Shown here piece after piece: positions 16,725 to 24,171 of a DNA stretch of 61,029 nucleotides. Position 1 is the stretch's first letter. Every line of letters begins with the position of its first letter. Source of the stretch: Ruminiclostridium sp. (GTDB lineage: Bacteria > Bacillota > Clostridia > Oscillospirales > Ruminococcaceae); assembly GCA_017479645.1 (NCBI GenBank), contig JAFVBZ010000074.1:1-61029 (forward strand), read 5' to 3'. Position numbers and translations under genes: made by a program. Under the pieces are notes generated by a model, which was not told the DNA's origin, made no database searches, and worked only from the letters and a program-made list of their open reading frames with translations.

Positions 16725-17070
16725 CAAGTCCCTGGCGTTTGACGACATGACAGACGAGGAACGCGAGCGTCTCCGCCGTTTGCAGCACGAAATGGAGATC
16801 GGCAGCAATCAGCTCCAGGGCGCAGTTATGTGTCCTCCCCAACCTCCGTCCGGGCTGATGATGCCAATGGGAATGATGATCCCGAAGTCCGAATGGACAG
16901 ACGCAAAGCGCTGGAAATGCAAATGCGGTGCGCCAAATGAAGGAAAGTTCTGTACAGAATGCGGTTCTCCCGCACCTCCTCCCGTCTGGTTCTGCCCGGA
17001 CTGCGGCGAACGAAACCAGGGTAAGTTCTGTACAAACTGCGGCGCGAAGAGACCTTCTGGAGAGAATTGA
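16714..17070 (+). CDS. Double zinc-ribbon protein, 118 residues
   Basis: The ATG lies inside the end of the flippase-like gene, an 11-nt overlap. An acidic N-terminus (TDEERERLRRL) and a Met/Pro-rich middle are followed by two treble-clef-like zinc ribbons: Cys69/Cys71/Cys80/Cys83 and Cys94/Cys97/Cys106/Cys109 (CPDCGERNQGKFCTNCGAK). Similar double-zinc-ribbon modules occur as protein-interaction or membrane-associated adaptors. No partner is indicated beyond the operon. The stop is followed by a repeat-rich 3' region. Confidence 0.85.
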   Translation: MSDNKSLAFDDMTDEERERLRRLQHEMEIGSNQLQGAVMCPPQPPSGLMMPMGMMIPKSEWTDAKRWKCKCGAPNEGKFCTECGSPAPPPVWFCPDCGERNQGKFCTNCGAKRPSGEN

Positions 17071-17095
17071 GAGATTTGAGAGAGGGCTCTGCTTC

Positions 17096-17136
17096 GGCTG
17101 CCAAAAGGCACGCATCGTGCGTGCCTTTTGGCAGCC
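17096..17136. repeat. 19-bp perfect hairpin
   Basis: Arms 17096-17114 and 17118-17136 are perfectly complementary around a TCG loop. It lacks a T-tract. It lies between the zinc-ribbon gene and the repeat unit that starts at 17170. Confidence 0.85.
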
Positions 17137-17169
17137 TACTCACGGCTTCCTGCCGTGACCCCCAACCCC

Positions 17170-17386
17170 CCGCAAGCCCCCTTTAAAAAAGGTGGCTTGA
17201 CCCCCTAAATAAATTCGCCGCACAAGTGAGTATTTATCCCACATCTTGCACAGGCGGCGATTCATTGACAGCTTCATGTTTTAATCAAGAACAGTCTCTA
17301 CTACTCTATTCACAGAAATGGGGAGACAGATTCCGGAGTTAAGATCAAAAAGCCTGCTTAAAACTTACGTTTTCAGCAGGCTTTCT
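17170..17386 (+). repeat. 3'-end intergenic repeat unit, copy A
   Basis: The first 100 bp (17170-17269) match 43264-43363 with four mismatches. The core contains a CAAGCCCCC/GGTGGCTTG-type hairpin and a CGCCG/CGGCG stem around a conserved TGAGTATTTATCCC loop. After a diverged stretch, a second conserved block (TCTACTA...ATGGGGAGACAGAT.CCGGAGTT) leads into the terminator. As in the other copy, it follows a plus-strand operon and faces a minus-strand gene. Confidence 0.8.
17347..17386. terminator. Bidirectional terminator inside repeat copy A
   Basis: An AGCCTGCT-AAAAC stem pairs with GTTTT-AGCAGGCT around TTAC. On the minus strand it exits into TTTTTGATC, so it is a good terminator for the YdcF-like gene ending at 17424. 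The plus exit is TTTCTTATATT. Confidence 0.85.
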
Positions 17387-17423
17387 TATATTCTGAATGA
17401 AGTCTTCGCCGACCCCACTGCAT

Positions 17424-18233
17424 TCAAAACAGCAGATCTCTTGTAACTGCCATTATCTCCCTGAACCAGTAAGTCGGCAGGGTGGGGAACAGAGCGCCCG
17501 GTTCGGCATAGACAGCATAGGCGTTAAGCCCGGCAAGCCTTGCCTGACGCTGCGCACGGTAAACATGGTAGCTCTCGCTGATTATCACCACGTCCGCCGG
17601 AAGCCCTTTTTCCTCGATAAGATCGCGGGAAAAGGCGATGTTCTCGGCGGTATCTGCAGAGCGCTCTTCGGTGTACAGAATGTTACCGTCTATACCGCAG
17701 TCCAGCATATACCGTTTCATTGATACGGCTTCCGGCTCAGTTTCGTTTGAGCCATGACCGCCGCTCAGAATGCATACCGCGTCCCCGTGAGCATTCAGAT
17801 ACCCGATCGCTTTGTTCAGCCGCAGCTCAAGCATAGGCGACGGTACTCCGTTTATCGTCTTACAGCCGAGAACTATGACTGTGTGAGTGGGCGCGGTGCC
17901 GGCAGTTGAGGCGGTGACCGCATAAGCCGGGGCGTTCAGCATTCCCGATATCATCAGTCCGGATATTACTGCGCAATACACTGCAAAACACATAATAAGC
18001 GCTGCGGACGTCTTCGCGAGAATACGAGGAACTTTATTCCGCCGGAGCTTCGGATAGCAAACAGAAAGCAGTATGACGAAAACGCAGATGATCGTCCCCA
18101 GGATGTTTCCGGGATTGAATATGCCGCAGAACATCGTAAATATGAATGATGCCGTCAGCAGCGAACAGATGCAGACGGCAAATATGCGAAGTACCGCAAA
18201 AATTGCGGTACTTGCCTTTTTGTTTTCTGTCAT
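17424..18233 (-). CDS. YdcF/SanA-type (DUF218) membrane protein
   Basis: The protein is 269 residues. Four hydrophobic segments fill the N-terminal half. The DUF218 domain follows, starting THTVIVLGCKTINGVPSPMLELRL and continuing with ILSGGHGSNETEPEA, ADTAENIAFS and VIISESYHVYRAQRQA, all typical of the YdcF/ElyC/SanA family. Members are linked to envelope biogenesis, but the reaction is unsettled. Its ATG overlaps the TGA of dapL by 4 nt (ATGA), so translation is probably coupled to dapL. The terminator of copy A lies downstream. Confidence 0.88.
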   Translation of the reverse strand: MTENKKASTAIFAVLRIFAVCICSLLTASFIFTMFCGIFNPGNILGTIICVFVILLSVCYPKLRRNKVPRILAKTSAALIMCFAVYCAVISGLMISGMLNAPAYAVTASTAGTAPTHTVIVLGCKTINGVPSPMLELRLNKAIGYLNAHGDAVCILSGGHGSNETEPEAVSMKRYMLDCGIDGNILYTEERSADTAENIAFSRDLIEEKGLPADVVIISESYHVYRAQRQARLAGLNAYAVYAEPGALFPTLPTYWFREIMAVTRDLLF

Positions 18234-19438
18234 TGCTTTCCGCAGAGCTTCCTGAAGCGAGCCATTGCTTCCTTGGTATTTTCAAGGGTATTGAATGCGG
18301 TAAGACGGAACCAGCCGTCGCCGTTCTTGCCGAAGCCTTCGCCGGGCGTGCCGACTACTTCTGCCTCGTTGAGAAGCTTGTCGAAGAATTCCCAGCTTCC
18401 CATTCCGAACGGGCATCTGAACCAGATATACGGGCTGTTCTTGCCGCCGGTGTACTTTATGCCGAGCTCATCGAATGTATCAGCCATTACCTTTGCATTC
18501 TCCATGTACTTCTCGATAACAGCCTTTGTCTGCTTCTGTCCCTCTTCGGTGAATACAGCCTCTGCCGCACGCTGAACGGGATATGCGACACCGTTGAACT
18601 TGCTGCCCTCGCGGCGTATCCAGAGATCGCGGAAGCTGTGTTCCGTACCGTCAGAGGACTTGAGCATAAGTTCCTTCGGAATTACCGTATAGCCGCAGCG
18701 AACGCCGGTGAATCCTGCTGTCTTGGAGAGCGAGCAGATCTCGATAGCGCACTTTCTCGATCCCTCTATTGCAAATATGGAGTGAGGGATCTCCGGGTCA
18801 TGAATGAATGCTTCATAAGCGGAATCGTAGATAATAACAGCGTCATTTGCAAGCGCGTAGTCTATCCATTCCTTGAGCTGTGCCGCAGTATAAGCGGAAC
18901 CGGTGGGGTTGTTCGGGGAGCAGAGATAGATGATATCGGCGTGAACGTTCTTGTCGGGCATTGCCGCAAATCCGTTGCTCTCGTCGGAATTTGCGAAAAG
19001 CACCTTTCTGCCGCCCATAACGTTTGCGTCAACATATACCGGGTATGCGGGATCGGTGATAAGTACGGTGTTGTCCGCGGAGAGGATATCGCCGATATTG
19101 CCGCAGTCCGACTTCGCGCCGTCGCTTATGAGCACTTCTTCTGCCGCAACCTCCGCGCCGTTCTTCTTGTAGTAAGCCGCGATCGCTTCACGCAGGAAAT
19201 CGTATCCGAGACCGCTGTCCTCGTAACCGCGGAATGTCTCCTTTACGCCCATTTCCTCCGAAGCCTTCTTCATAGCGTCAACGACTGCGGGAACCAGCGG
19301 GAGCGTAACGTCGCCGATACCCATTCTTATGATCTTGTTGTCGGGGTGAGCGGCGATATACTCGCGGACGCGCTTGCCGATCTCGATAAAGAGGTAGCTC
19401 TTCTTAAGATTCAGAAAGTTTTCATTCATTTTAGCCAT
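18230..19438 (-). CDS. dapL: LL-diaminopimelate aminotransferase DapL
   Basis: The enzyme makes LL-diaminopimelate directly from tetrahydrodipicolinate and glutamate, for lysine and peptidoglycan. The 402-residue fold-type I PLP enzyme starts MAKMNENFLNLKKSYLF (a second possible ATG is three codons in). It has the family sequence IIRMGIGDVTLPLVPAVVDAM, the YLCSPNNPTGS block and the Schiff-base Lys in CSLSKTAGFTGVRCGY. DapL replaces the succinylase/acetylase branch in many Clostridia, which agrees with the proposed host group. Confidence 0.96.
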   Translation of the reverse strand: MAKMNENFLNLKKSYLFIEIGKRVREYIAAHPDNKIIRMGIGDVTLPLVPAVVDAMKKASEEMGVKETFRGYEDSGLGYDFLREAIAAYYKKNGAEVAAEEVLISDGAKSDCGNIGDILSADNTVLITDPAYPVYVDANVMGGRKVLFANSDESNGFAAMPDKNVHADIIYLCSPNNPTGSAYTAAQLKEWIDYALANDAVIIYDSAYEAFIHDPEIPHSIFAIEGSRKCAIEICSLSKTAGFTGVRCGYTVIPKELMLKSSDGTEHSFRDLWIRREGSKFNGVAYPVQRAAEAVFTEEGQKQTKAVIEKYMENAKVMADTFDELGIKYTGGKNSPYIWFRCPFGMGSWEFFDKLLNEAEVVGTPGEGFGKNGDGWFRLTAFNTLENTKEAMARFRKLCGKQ

Positions 19439-19482
19439 GGTATTATGTCCTTTCGTTTGTTGGTATGAATAATTTACAGTTT

Positions 19483-19511
19483 ATTATATCACAAAATCCG
19501 GCATTTGAAAA
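19483..19511 (-). promoter_or_regulatory. Likely promoter of dapL
   Basis: On the minus strand a perfect TATAAT (19488-19483) sits 17 nt from TTTTCA (19511-19506), about 45 nt ahead of the ATG. The -35 match is weak. Confidence 0.5.
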
Positions 19512-19558
19512 TAGGTTTTTGTGAAAAACAGGTAAAATCTGCAAGTTTTCTGTCCTGT

Positions 19559-20791
19559 TCATTCAGATGCGCCGAAAACGGCTCCGCTCTTTTCGAGAGC
19601 TTCGCCGATATCCACATCGAACCATTCATCATCGTCGAGCGGCTTGAACAGCGGGTATATCTCAATACAGTCCAAAGGATCGCTGCACGCTGTTATCCTG
19701 CCGTTTTCGTACTTATAGCACTGCGTACTTCCGGGTATCAGTACATACTTTCCGCCTACAACATAATAAAGATACGAGGTCTGACCGGAACCTTCCTCAA
19801 AAGATGCAAGGGCGGGATCATATACCCGGAGTTTCTCTATATCGGCGGGATAGCCGGTTATATCCCGGTACTCATTCTTCGATGTGTCATATATCATAAA
19901 TCGGCTTATGCCCATCCAGCCGCCGTAAGACAGGAAGCACCCCTTCTTGTAAAAATAGATACGTCCGCTCAGCATTTCCCTGCATTCGCCTTCGACCACC
20001 CCGAAAAGCGTGGTGTGATCGCGCAAGCTCATATACCCATATCCGTTGAGAAAGAACTGCTTGAAATCGCCGTAGTCGAGAATTGCGGCAATATCGTCAT
20101 TGAGGTAATCTACCTGATCGACAACGCTCATCTCACCGCCGCTGTTCTCGAAGATAAGCTGAGTCGGGAAAAAGACGTATTCCGTTTCCGAAAGCCACGG
20201 GTACTGAACGGCAAGAAACCGCTCGTTCTTTCCGTCACCGTCGAAATCATATTCCCAGCCCGCGAGAAACTTCGGGACTATTTTGCCGTCATTGATAAAA
20301 GCCATAACGTCATCGGCAGTTATCTCTTCCGAACCGATACGGCTTTCCGGATCGGCAAGAAACATCTCCGTATATTCCGAACTTTCTATGTACTGCTCAC
20401 TCTCTGCCGTACACCGCACCGCCTTTTCCTGTACGTCTTCGGGGATATCGGACGTTTCCGGGCTGTAAATGAATTTGTAGTCAATGAATCTGTTTGTCCG
20501 CATGAACTCATCGTTCTGTGCTTTGAACGCGTCGAGCCTGCCGCGGAACCGTTCGTCCGCAAAATCGTCCGCGTAAAGCTTATCCGGCGGAGCGTCAGCA
20601 GGCTGCACGGTTTCCGTGACGGTGATATTATCCGATCCCGCATCGGTTATGGCACCTGTCTGCGGGAACGCCGTTTCTGCTGCCGTCGGTTCCGTCTGCG
20701 GCACGTTCATCTCTGTATGCGTATTCCCGCAGGCTCCTGCTGCGGCTATAACTGCGGCAATAAAACCACATACATGCAATCTGTTTCTCAT
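19559..20791 (-). CDS. Predicted lipoprotein, 410 residues, unknown function
   Basis: The ATG at 20791 follows GGAGG by seven bases, which is better than an in-frame ATG ten codons upstream. The product starts MRNRLHVCGFIAAVIAAAGAC with a lipobox at Cys21, then a Thr/Pro/Glu-rich spacer. The folded part (about 80-410) contains FDGDGKNERFLAVQYPWL, similar to FG-GAP/VCBS-like calcium or beta-propeller motifs found in secreted proteins reporting a variable (WEYDFDGDGKNE), and several tyrosine-rich beta segments. No family name is certain. It has a strong promoter and stands alone, downstream of and divergent from spoIIR. Confidence 0.8.
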   Translation of the reverse strand: MRNRLHVCGFIAAVIAAAGACGNTHTEMNVPQTEPTAAETAFPQTGAITDAGSDNITVTETVQPADAPPDKLYADDFADERFRGRLDAFKAQNDEFMRTNRFIDYKFIYSPETSDIPEDVQEKAVRCTAESEQYIESSEYTEMFLADPESRIGSEEITADDVMAFINDGKIVPKFLAGWEYDFDGDGKNERFLAVQYPWLSETEYVFFPTQLIFENSGGEMSVVDQVDYLNDDIAAILDYGDFKQFFLNGYGYMSLRDHTTLFGVVEGECREMLSGRIYFYKKGCFLSYGGWMGISRFMIYDTSKNEYRDITGYPADIEKLRVYDPALASFEEGSGQTSYLYYVVGGKYVLIPGSTQCYKYENGRITACSDPLDCIEIYPLFKPLDDDEWFDVDIGEALEKSGAVFGASE

Positions 20792-20820
20792 TCGTTTACC
20801 TCCATGATCCGGATATTTCA

Positions 20821-20849
20821 ATTATATCATATACCGCCGGAGATTTCAA
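20821..20849 (-). promoter_or_regulatory. Promoter of the 410-residue lipoprotein gene
   Basis: On the minus strand TTGAAA (20849-20844) and TATAAT (20826-20821) have a 17-nt spacer, 30 nt upstream of the chosen ATG. Confidence 0.8.
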
Positions 20850-20917
20850 TACCGCCCGCGATTACACAGCTTCTTTTCTGCCAATACTGATACTGACGCA
20901 AGAAAGGGGACAGACAA

Positions 20918-21553
20918 ATGACATCAAAGGAAAAGCTCATCGACATATCAATGCTTCTCGGAACGGCTGCGGCGGTGCTGATATCGGCATTCGCGGGATT
21001 TGTCAAGGAGTGCGACGCGGCGCATGACAGCACATTCCGCCTCCATATCCTCGCAAACTCCGACTCGGTGCAGGATCAGCGTATAAAATACGCACTCCGG
21101 GATCACATCATCGACGATCTCGGAACTATATTCACTTCCTGCGCCACCAAAGACGAGACAAAGGCGCTGGCGCAGCGCAATCTCCCGTACATCGAGCTTC
21201 GCGCCAATGAGTTTCTGGAGGAACAGGGCTGCGGCTATACGGCGGTATGCGAGGTCTGCGAGGACAAGTTCCCTACGCGCGTCTATGGTGACCGAACACT
21301 GCCCTCCGGAACGTATGACACGCTGAAGATCGTTCTCGGCGCGGGCGAGGGGAAGAACTGGTGGTGCGTGCTGTACCCGTCGGTATGTATCGGCGCCGCT
21401 TCATCATCGAAGTCCCCCCTGCCCTCCCGCGAGCTTTACGAAAACAGAAAAGCCGCCGGCAGAATGACTGCCGACAGCCTTAAAGACAAGCACGGCGGCA
21501 TAGAATACCGCTTTGCGATATATGATCTGCTGAAAACGCTGTTCGGGCTGTAA
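20918..21553 (+). CDS. spoIIR: Stage II sporulation protein R
   Basis: SpoIIR is secreted from the forespore and activates the SpoIIGA protease, which processes pro-sigma-E. The 211-residue product has an N-terminal membrane segment or signal, then FRLHILANSDSVQDQRIKYALRDHI (about 41-65), the LPSGTYDTLKIVLGAGEGKNWWCVLYP block (about 127-153) and a C-terminal helix, all diagnostic for the family. An AAAGGGG site precedes the ATG. I did not find a convincing sigma-F promoter upstream. The stop lies four bases from the convergent cysteine desulfurase gene. Its presence indicates a spore-forming ancestry. Confidence 0.95.
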   Translation: MTSKEKLIDISMLLGTAAAVLISAFAGFVKECDAAHDSTFRLHILANSDSVQDQRIKYALRDHIIDDLGTIFTSCATKDETKALAQRNLPYIELRANEFLEEQGCGYTAVCEVCEDKFPTRVYGDRTLPSGTYDTLKIVLGAGEGKNWWCVLYPSVCIGAASSSKSPLPSRELYENRKAAGRMTADSLKDKHGGIEYRFAIYDLLKTLFGL

Positions 21554-21557
21554 CCGG

Positions 21558-22712
21558 TCAGCCGATAAGCGCACGGAGCTTTTCGATCTCGCCGGGCAGG
21601 ACGCGGATAAGCTCATCTATCTCGGCTTCCGTTGTAAGATCGGACATTGTGATGCGCACGGAGCTTCTCGCTTCGTCCTTCGTAAGTCCCAGCGCAGTCA
21701 GGACATGTGACGGGTCAAGTGAGCCGGAGGTGCATGCCGAGCCGCTGGATACCGCGATCCCAAGCAGATCGAGCCGTAATATCAAGGCTTCTCCCTCTAT
21801 CCCGCAGAACGAGAAATTAACGTTTGAAGCGAGCCGTTTCTCCCTGTCGCCGTTAAGCCTTGCTCCGCTTATCTTCGACAGTTCCGCTATCAGCTTTTCC
21901 CGCATCGGCAGGAGTTTTCCGTTCTTTTCGGAAATGTTTTCCGCTGCCGCACGCATAGCTTCCGCAAGTCCGGCTATACCGGCGATATTCTCTGTTCCGG
22001 CGCGCTTTCCGGACTGCTGCGCACCGCCGCGGATAAACGGGCGGAGCGATGCAGGCTCCCGCACATACAGCAGTCCGACGCCCTTCATCGCGTGTATTTT
22101 ATGCCCCGAAAGCGACAGCATATCCACGTTCTGCTCCCGGACGTTTATCGGGATATTCCCGAATGCCTGCACCGCATCGGTGTGGAATGTTATACCGCGC
22201 TCACGGCATATACCGCCTATCTCCGCTATCGGCTGGACTGTGCCGATCTCGTTGTTCGCTGCCATTACCGTAACGAAGCCCGTATCATCGGTGGCTGCGG
22301 CTTCAAAGTCGGAAACGCGCACAACGCCGTTCTCATGCACCGGCAGGTAAGTCACGCTGAAACCCTGCTTTTTGAGGACTTTCAGCGGTTCGAGGATAGC
22401 GTGATGCTCAAAGGCGGAGGTGATGATGTGACGTTTTCCTTTTGCGAGAGCAGCCTCCGCCGCTGAGAATACCGCATGGTTGTCGCTTTCGGTGCCGCCG
22501 CTCGTAAAGAAGATATCTCTGCTGTCACAGCCGAGTATCTCTGCGCACTGCGCTCTTGCCTTGTTCAGCGCTATCGCGCTTTTCCTGCCGAGAGAATAGA
22601 CGGAGGACGCGTTTCCGTATCCCTCTTTCAGCCACGGCATCATGGCTTCGAGGACATTGTCGCTTATCGCCGTAGTCGCGGCATTGTCAAGATATATTCT
22701 TGTTTCGCTCAT
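21558..22712 (-). CDS. Cysteine desulfurase, NifS/IscS family
   Basis: This PLP enzyme removes sulfur from cysteine for Fe-S clusters or tRNA thiolation. I placed the start at 22712 (MSETRIYLDNAATT), preceded by AGGAGG; the frame remains open upstream but that part is repeat DNA. The 384-residue protein has the PLP-binding Lys205 (LSLSGHKIHAMKG), His103-104 region and the catalytic Cys327 in SSGSACTSG, a NifS-like loop. No iscU, nifU or thiI gene is adjacent, so its sulfur acceptor is not shown here. Confidence 0.93.
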   Translation of the reverse strand: MSETRIYLDNAATTAISDNVLEAMMPWLKEGYGNASSVYSLGRKSAIALNKARAQCAEILGCDSRDIFFTSGGTESDNHAVFSAAEAALAKGKRHIITSAFEHHAILEPLKVLKKQGFSVTYLPVHENGVVRVSDFEAAATDDTGFVTVMAANNEIGTVQPIAEIGGICRERGITFHTDAVQAFGNIPINVREQNVDMLSLSGHKIHAMKGVGLLYVREPASLRPFIRGGAQQSGKRAGTENIAGIAGLAEAMRAAAENISEKNGKLLPMREKLIAELSKISGARLNGDREKRLASNVNFSFCGIEGEALILRLDLLGIAVSSGSACTSGSLDPSHVLTALGLTKDEARSSVRITMSDLTTEAEIDELIRVLPGEIEKLRALIG

Positions 22713-22725
22713 GTTGTTTCCTCCT

Positions 22726-22989
22726 GCGCTGACGCGCTTTGTCCTACGCGGACGGCGCCAGCTTACGCAGCTGGACCGCGCCAGCGTGACGCTGGACCCG
22801 GACACAGATATCCGGGTCTTGCGAACAAATCGGAAATATGCAAACGCCTTCCCCGAAAACATCGGAGAAGGCTTTTTTTTCAATATGTCCGCAGACTTTT
22901 TATTTTCCGTATTACGGGACTGAGTTTAGGGGTCCAGCCCCTTTTTAAAGGGGCTGGCGCCGTCCGCGTAGGACAAAGCGCGTCAGCGC
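22726..22989. repeat. 264-bp element bounded by a 37-bp perfect inverted repeat
   Basis: Left arm 22726-22762 and right arm 22953-22989 are exact reverse complements of 37 bp. Inside are further hairpins (CCAGC/GCTGG; CCAGCGT/ACGCTGG; GACCCGGA/TCCGGGTC), a plus-oriented terminator and the TTTCCG module with its CCAGCCCC/GGGGCTGG hairpin. The right arm includes the last two codons and stop of the PrsA-like gene. The left arm abuts the ribosome binding site of the cysteine desulfurase gene. Confidence 0.85.
22846..22880 (+). terminator. Plus-strand terminator inside the inverted-repeat element
   Basis: GCCTTC (22846-22851) pairs with GAAGGC (22867-22872), with an inner CCGA/TCGG, followed by eight T. 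Both neighbouring genes run on the minus strand, so it would stop antisense transcripts. Confidence 0.8.
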
Positions 22990-24143
22990 TCAAGAAGCTT
23001 GTCGATCTTGTACATGCTCTTGGAACTGTCCTCGGTGAGGCTGTACGCCGCGCCTGTTGTCTTCACCATTTCCGAGAACTCATCGGATTTGAGAGATGTG
23101 CGGATATTTTCAACCGTGCTCTTAGTGACCTCGGGGTATGCGAGGATATCAAGCTTCTGAACCACATAGACGTGATCGTGCTCCTCGTCCTCGACCGTTA
23201 TTACCTTGACGTCGCCGGTATTCAGAGCGAATGCCTGCTTTACGAACTCCTCGGAGGGAGTTGTGCTGTCATTCTTGATTATCTGGATAAGGGAATCCTT
23301 TTCTGCAGCTTCAACCGTCTGCGCTGTTACAGCCGGTTCTTCGGAAGTCTCTGCCGGAGCGGCCTCACCTTCGGCTGTTTCAGCCGTCTCCGCTTCCGCG
23401 GCAGCCTTTGCCGCGTCTTCATCGGAAAGAGCCTGTGCATAATCACGGTAAACTTCCTCATAGCTTTCGCCCGCTGCGATCCTGTCGGCATAAGACTGTG
23501 CGCCGTCACCGTTTTCGAGATCATAGGGGAAGAAGTTTACTGCAATATAGTCGGAAGTGAGCGAAGCGTTGATCTCTTCCTCGGTCGCCGCAAGCTCGCC
23601 TCCCTCGCCGTAAAGGTGATCGAACAGCTGACTGCGCTTTGTGCTCTCGATCTGCATATCCTTGAAGGACTGCTCGCCGATTCCGAGCTTTTCATAGTAT
23701 TCACCGAGAATACTTACACCGTAATAATACTGTGCGTACGTATTCTCTTCTGTCCAGAGCTGTTTTACGTTGGAATTGATGTTGGACATCTCATCTTCCG
23801 AAACTGTAAGACCGTACTGATCGAACAGCCTGTTTACCGCAACATAACCGCGGCAGTTCTCGATCGTCTTTTCGTTTACCCAGTCGCTGAAGCTCTTTCC
23901 CTCAACTGTCTGCGAAAGATAGCTGAAGCCCTCCGCCGAGGTGTCGAGATCGGGCTGTTCCTCGCTGATCTTGTTCACAGCCTCGCCTACTGCGTTCTGC
24001 TGTTCGAGGATATAGATACCCGCCCTTATCTTCTCGCCGTCTATTGTAAGCGGGTATGTCTGGCCTGATGCACACGAACCTGCGCCTGCGATCATAGCGC
24101 CGCAGAGAACGGCAAGGATCGTGTTTTTCATCGATCTTTTCAT
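22983..24143 (-). CDS. PrsA/SurA-like peptidyl-prolyl isomerase-type lipoprotein
   Basis: This 386-residue lipoprotein has a lipobox ending at Cys24 (AGAGSC). The N-terminal helical part (about 30-190; LTIDGEKIRAGIYILEQQNAVGEAVNKI) resembles the SurA/PrsA chaperone domain, which folds exported proteins. The C-terminal half has short matches to the parvulin pattern (PSEEFVKQAFALNTGDVKVITVEDEEHDHVYVVQKLD), interrupted by a Glu/Ala-rich insert (about 245-285). A foldase role is inferred; isomerase activity is not certain. It follows pheT by 28 nt on the same strand. Its stop lies in the right arm of a 37-bp inverted repeat. Confidence 0.75.
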   Translation of the reverse strand: MKRSMKNTILAVLCGAMIAGAGSCASGQTYPLTIDGEKIRAGIYILEQQNAVGEAVNKISEEQPDLDTSAEGFSYLSQTVEGKSFSDWVNEKTIENCRGYVAVNRLFDQYGLTVSEDEMSNINSNVKQLWTEENTYAQYYYGVSILGEYYEKLGIGEQSFKDMQIESTKRSQLFDHLYGEGGELAATEEEINASLTSDYIAVNFFPYDLENGDGAQSYADRIAAGESYEEVYRDYAQALSDEDAAKAAAEAETAETAEGEAAPAETSEEPAVTAQTVEAAEKDSLIQIIKNDSTTPSEEFVKQAFALNTGDVKVITVEDEEHDHVYVVQKLDILAYPEVTKSTVENIRTSLKSDEFSEMVKTTGAAYSLTEDSSKSMYKIDKLLER

Positions 24144-24171
24144 TCTTATCTTCCTTTCTTTTTCTCCGGGG

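Noticed and set aside
17318-17446. Short ORF starting MGRQIPEL in repeat copy A, and its counterpart at 43414 (MGRQIPEF).
   Set aside because: The start sits in the conserved repeat, but the frame crosses a terminator and then runs antisense to the next gene; no ribosome binding site. The frame similarity is explained by DNA repeat identity.
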